The notes under the pieces: generated by a model
What the model saw: only the letters and a program-made list of their open reading frames with translations
Database searches by the model: none
What the model was told of the DNA's origin: nothing
Program-made: the position numbers and the translations under genes
In this document: one piece after another, positions 9,366 to 11,995 of the stretch
Position numbering within the stretch: position 1 is the first letter of the stretch
Layout of the letters: every line of letters starts with the position of its first letter
Origin: Monoraphidium neglectum
Taxonomy: Eukaryota > Chlorophyta > Chlorophyceae > Sphaeropleales > Selenastraceae
Reading direction: 5' to 3'
Length of the DNA: 11,995 bases
Assembly: GCF_000611645.1 (NCBI RefSeq)
Contig: NW_014011856.1
Coordinates: 1-11,995 of the forward strand

Positions 9366-10709
9366 CGCACACACGCACACACGCACACACACACAAACAA
9401 ACACACGTATACACACACACATGCACACATGCACACACACCAACCCGCAGCCCTCAGACGTCTCCCGCTGGTTCACCTTTGCGGGCATCGTCTTCGGCTT
9501 CCTCTCCACCTTCTTCGCCCACGGCTTCCTGACGCTGGCGCGCCAGGCCATCAGCGAGGGCAAGGAGGTCAAGCGCAGCTTCCTGGTTTCAAACCTGGTG
9601 AGAGCCCTCAAGAGTTAGTTCCGGACTGGGCTTCCAGCTGAAAGCGTGTTTCCGATGGACGTTGGTTGCACGTCTCTGTACTGATGTGAAATGCCATGCA
9701 GGACGCGCGGAAAGCTAAGAAAATGCATGCTGAGTTTGCTGGGGTTGTTATGCATGCAAGTCGAGACGCTGCACCACGAGCGCAAACGCTATGGTCAACC
9801 CTGGTCAAACTGCCGTTGCGCCGCCGCTGGCAGGTCCGCAACATCAACATCAACCTGGCTGGCGTTGGCGTTGTCTTGATCGGCCTGCAGGCCTCTGGTG
9901 AGGGCCCTGCCCTGCGGAGGGCTTTGCCTCGATCGCAGGCATCGGCTTGGTCGCTGCCGTTGCCTCGAAGCACCCGCATCTGCGCTCTGCTCTGCTTCCA
10001 TCAGGCTGTGCGGCTGCTCAGTTTCTGGACGCATTCCTGCACCCTGCTTCATTTTTTGAACTTTGGCTGCCTGCCTCAAAACAAAACCTCAAGCGTCAAC
10101 CCTATCCCTGTGTCAATCTGGCAAACGGCCCTCCTGAATCCAGTGGGCACCCTGGTATCCAAGACGATGCTGGGAGCCGCCAACGCGCCCTACGCAGCCC
10201 CCCAGCCCGGCGGCACCCTCATGTCGCTGGACGTGTTCTCGCTGCAGGTGGGTCGTGGGCATGTCAAGGGAAATCGCAAGGAGCGCAGCCCAAGATTGCT
10301 TGGTTGCTTCTGTGTGCATGCGGCAGTGTGAGTCTTGAGGGCCGGGGATTTGGCAAGGTTGGCAGCCATGCAGCTGCTCTGGTTAGTCACCAGGGCTAAG
10401 CTCCTGCAAGGCTGCCAGGCTGCGGGGCGGCACCACTGCAATTTCTTGGTGTATCTTTGCAGCCCTCCCTCTGCTTTTTAAATCTCTGCAAGCATGTTGC
10501 CAAGGAGGCCGTCATGGCCGGTGCGACGCACCACGCACTTTTCTCCGCTCCCACCACACCTGTTACAAGTTCGAGCGCCGCTGGTGCCCATGCCCCGACC
10601 CTCCCAGGCCTCCACCAACGTGCTGCTGGCGCACTTTGTGTCAATCGTCTTCGCCAACTTGATGCTGGCCACACTCAACCGCCTGGGCGCCACGCCTCAG
10701 GCTGCCTGA
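8305..10709 (+). CDS. Putative chloroplast membrane protein, DUF3611 family, six exons
   Basis: Function unknown; the DUF3611 family occurs in cyanobacteria and plastids. Exons: 8305-8442, 8808-8969, 9451-9597, 9834-9897, 10144-10247, 10608-10709; phases 0, 0, 0, 1, 0; 238 residues ending at TGA. Residues 1-50 are rich in Arg/Ala/Ser/Pro without acids ([17 protein letters not shown]...), and LSVRASAGD is a typical plastid transit-peptide end. Four hydrophobic helices follow: [18 protein letters not shown] (77-98), [19 protein letters not shown] (107-130), [20 protein letters not shown] (about 154-178) and [19 protein letters not shown] (207-229). The third helix (NLxGxGxxLIGxQAxVGTLVxK) and the last (LDVFSLQAxTNxLLAHF) carry the family's most conserved motifs. 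Localisation to thylakoid or envelope is inference. For exon 1 a second in-phase donor exists (AGACCT|GTGAGT, exon end 8398); CAG|GTGAGG at 8442 was preferred. That choice changes only the transit peptide. Confidence 0.88.
9325..9440 (+). repeat. CA microsatellite near the 3' end of DUF3611 gene intron 2
   Basis: A pure (CA)n core at about 9328-9358 is followed by CACACG-type imperfect units and CAAA/GTATA interruptions to about 9440, only 10 nt before the acceptor CAACCCGCAG at 9450. Long His/Thr-rich open frames on one strand and Cys/Val-rich ones on the other are artefacts of this repeat. Confidence 0.92.
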
Positions 10710-11844
10710 GGCCCCGCTCGCAGCCGAAAGCATCTGCGCCGTGCTAGGCGGGCGCTGCTGGCTGGCGCTGCAGTGGGGCTGTGTTGTTTGGGCGCCATGA
10801 TAAAAGCGGTGCTAGGCCTTCGACCGCGGTCAAGGCAGTATCACCGAGGACTGGCATGAAAATGCCAACAGTGCTTTGTGCCCACCGCACCTGGCGACTG
10901 CATGATCAACATCCCACAGCCATGTTTGCTTCACACCGCGCTGGCCTGCTGAGCGGTGTCGATCGTGTATCCATCACAGACGCATTTGCGCCGCGCTCTT
11001 CGTGAAAGCAGCTCTTCCACCGCACTGCCACCAGCTATCAACGCTCCCCAAGCTCGCTGCCGGGTCGCGAGGGCGGTTGGCCAGGTGCCAAGGATGCCTC
11101 ACGGGGACGCAGCTCTCGTCGTCTTTGATTTTACCGCGTACAGCAGCGCGTCGCGCTGCCAGCTTATTCACTGCTTGCACAAAAGGTATGAGCTTTTGAC
11201 TACGAACTGACTCTGATCCAGTGTTGTAAATGACACCTTGGCGCGTTTGTGTGAGCGGACTCTAAATGCTAAGCCCACGCCGCCTGAGATAGGCCGGCGC
11301 CAGCTGCATCCTCGTCAGCTGCAAAGCTTCCCGCATCACGTGAAACGATGGAGGTTACACATAATCAGACCTCGCGCATGATCATCTTCAGTGTTGACGG
11401 ATATGCTGACGCCGGCAGCCGTGACCAAAAGGACCATAATCGGCTCGACCGCTTGACTCCACGACCACCAGTTAGTCACCACACACATTGCAGGACCTTC
11501 TACAGGCCCTCTCACGCACAGAGGCGCAGCCCGGGCTGCTGCCTCTGGGGTGCTGTTAGAGGCTTCAGGCGACGGATGACACGCCACATGATGCACGCAC
11601 ACACAAGAGCACACTAGACGACGCGACGCACCCCTGGGAGGGCAGCAGGCAGGCTTTGATCATACATCGGGCGGGGTGGGGCACAACAGATAGAGATGCG
11701 ACACTAATGCGGTCATCATCGGCGGGGCCGCGCGGCGCGCACGCTTCTGACAGACGTCAAACCCAGAACCGCGGCGGTCGCGGCTTCTGGTGTGGATGCC
11801 GTTTGCGCTGGCGCGAGAGTGATACGAAAAAAACGTGTGGCGCC
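10710..11844 (+). other. Gene-poor interval: DUF3611 gene 3' UTR and upstream region of the last gene
   Basis: 1,135 bp with no recognisable protein on either strand. The open frames present (for example 10956-11210 plus and 11336-11614 minus) lack family motifs and convincing splice partners. A TGTAA motif at 11225-11229, 516 nt after the stop, may end the DUF3611 transcript. A short CACACA stretch lies near 11596-11613. No tRNA or transposon signature was seen. Confidence 0.5.
11225..11229 (+). terminator. TGTAA polyadenylation signal, DUF3611 gene
   Basis: TGTAA within TGTTGTAAATGAC, 516 nt after the stop codon. This is the first plus-strand copy I found downstream of the gene. Assignment by position only. 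Confidence 0.4.
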
Positions 11845-11995
11845 ATGCGCCGGGCCCTTGCTCTTTCCTCGCAAATTGCTAGGAGATTCAGCGCGCGCCG
11901 GAAGCCGAAGGGAACCTATGTCACTACAGGTAAGGGTTGCTCGCTCCGCCTCTGCGGCGCAGGGGACTGGCGGCCCCGCCCGCTTGGAGCGGCCC
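11845..11995 (+). CDS. Probable first exon of a mitochondrial-targeted protein, cut by the window edge
   Basis: An ATG in a fair context (GCGCCATGC) opens a 28-codon exon that ends at a strong donor, ACAG|GTAAGG (exon 11845-11929, phase 1); intron sequence then runs to the edge. The peptide MRRALALSSQIARRFSAR has six Arg, hydrophobic and hydroxylated residues between them and no acidic residue, which is the classic composition of a mitochondrial presequence. It continues with KPKGTYVTT. The mature protein lies outside the window, so no function can be given. It could be a chance frame, but start context, composition and donor agree. Confidence 0.5.
   Translation, partial: MRRALALSSQIARRFSARRKPKGTYVTTGKGCSLRLCGAGDWRPRPLGAA

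Noticed and set aside
9325..9420. Regular CACACACG units that resemble a repeat array
   Set aside because: Units are 2 to 8 bp with no spacers, so this is a microsatellite and not CRISPR or a satellite.
9126..9641. Open frames rich in His/Thr (plus) or Cys/Val (minus) over the CA tract
   Set aside because: They are translations of the (CA)n microsatellite. The only real coding part is 9451-9597.
9711..9833. Possible extra exon of the DUF3611 gene inside intron 3 (frame with [12 protein letters not shown])
   Set aside because: Joining exon 9451-9597 directly to 9834 keeps phase and gives a loop of normal length for the family, so the extra residues are not needed.
10956..11210. Plus-strand frame ending in LVVFDFTAYSSASRCQLIHC
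   Set aside because: It looks weakly protein-like but has no recognisable motif or splice context and lies in the probable 3' UTR of the DUF3611 gene.
11336..11614. 92-codon minus-strand frame
   Set aside because: No family motif or splice partners; its start lies in a short CA-rich stretch.

Overview
The window looks like nuclear DNA of a unicellular green alga (chlorophyte). It is GC-rich. Every gene is broken into short exons (52 to 438 bp) by GT-AG introns of about 90 to 480 bp, with pyrimidine-rich 3' ends in most cases and dinucleotide (CA) or triplet (CTG) runs inside several introns. TGTAA motifs, the usual green-algal polyadenylation signal, lie downstream of three genes. Two genes encode putative chloroplast membrane proteins whose families are shared with cyanobacteria. 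No bacterial-style operon, tRNA, rRNA, CRISPR array or transposon was seen. All exon models were built by hand from splice signals, codon phase and family resemblance.

Layout. (1) 2467 to the left edge, minus strand: an A/B-type cyclin in six exons, with the 3' end off the window. (2) 5043-3019, minus strand: a putative plastid integral membrane protein resembling the DUF2301 family, in five exons; its last exon is reached only by splicing across an apparent stop codon. (3) 5516-7911, plus strand: hydroxyacylglutathione hydrolase (glyoxalase II) with an N-terminal organelle-targeting extension, in six exons, one flanked by a GC-AG intron. (4) 8305-10709, plus strand: a putative chloroplast four-helix membrane protein of the DUF3611 family, in six exons. 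(5) 11845 to the right edge, plus strand: a probable first exon encoding a mitochondrial presequence, otherwise unidentified.

Genes 2 and 3 are divergent and share a 472-bp upstream region. Genes 2 and 1 are tandem and closely packed on the minus strand; genes 3, 4 and 5 are tandem on the plus strand. The genes do not form one pathway: cell-cycle control, methylglyoxal detoxification and two poorly characterised plastid membrane proteins sit side by side, as is normal for an algal chromosome. I found no convincing new multi-gene system. The most interesting points are the degenerate substrate-docking patch of the cyclin, the stop-codon/donor overlap in gene 2, the GC-AG intron ending in a CA repeat, and the possible dual targeting of glyoxalase II.
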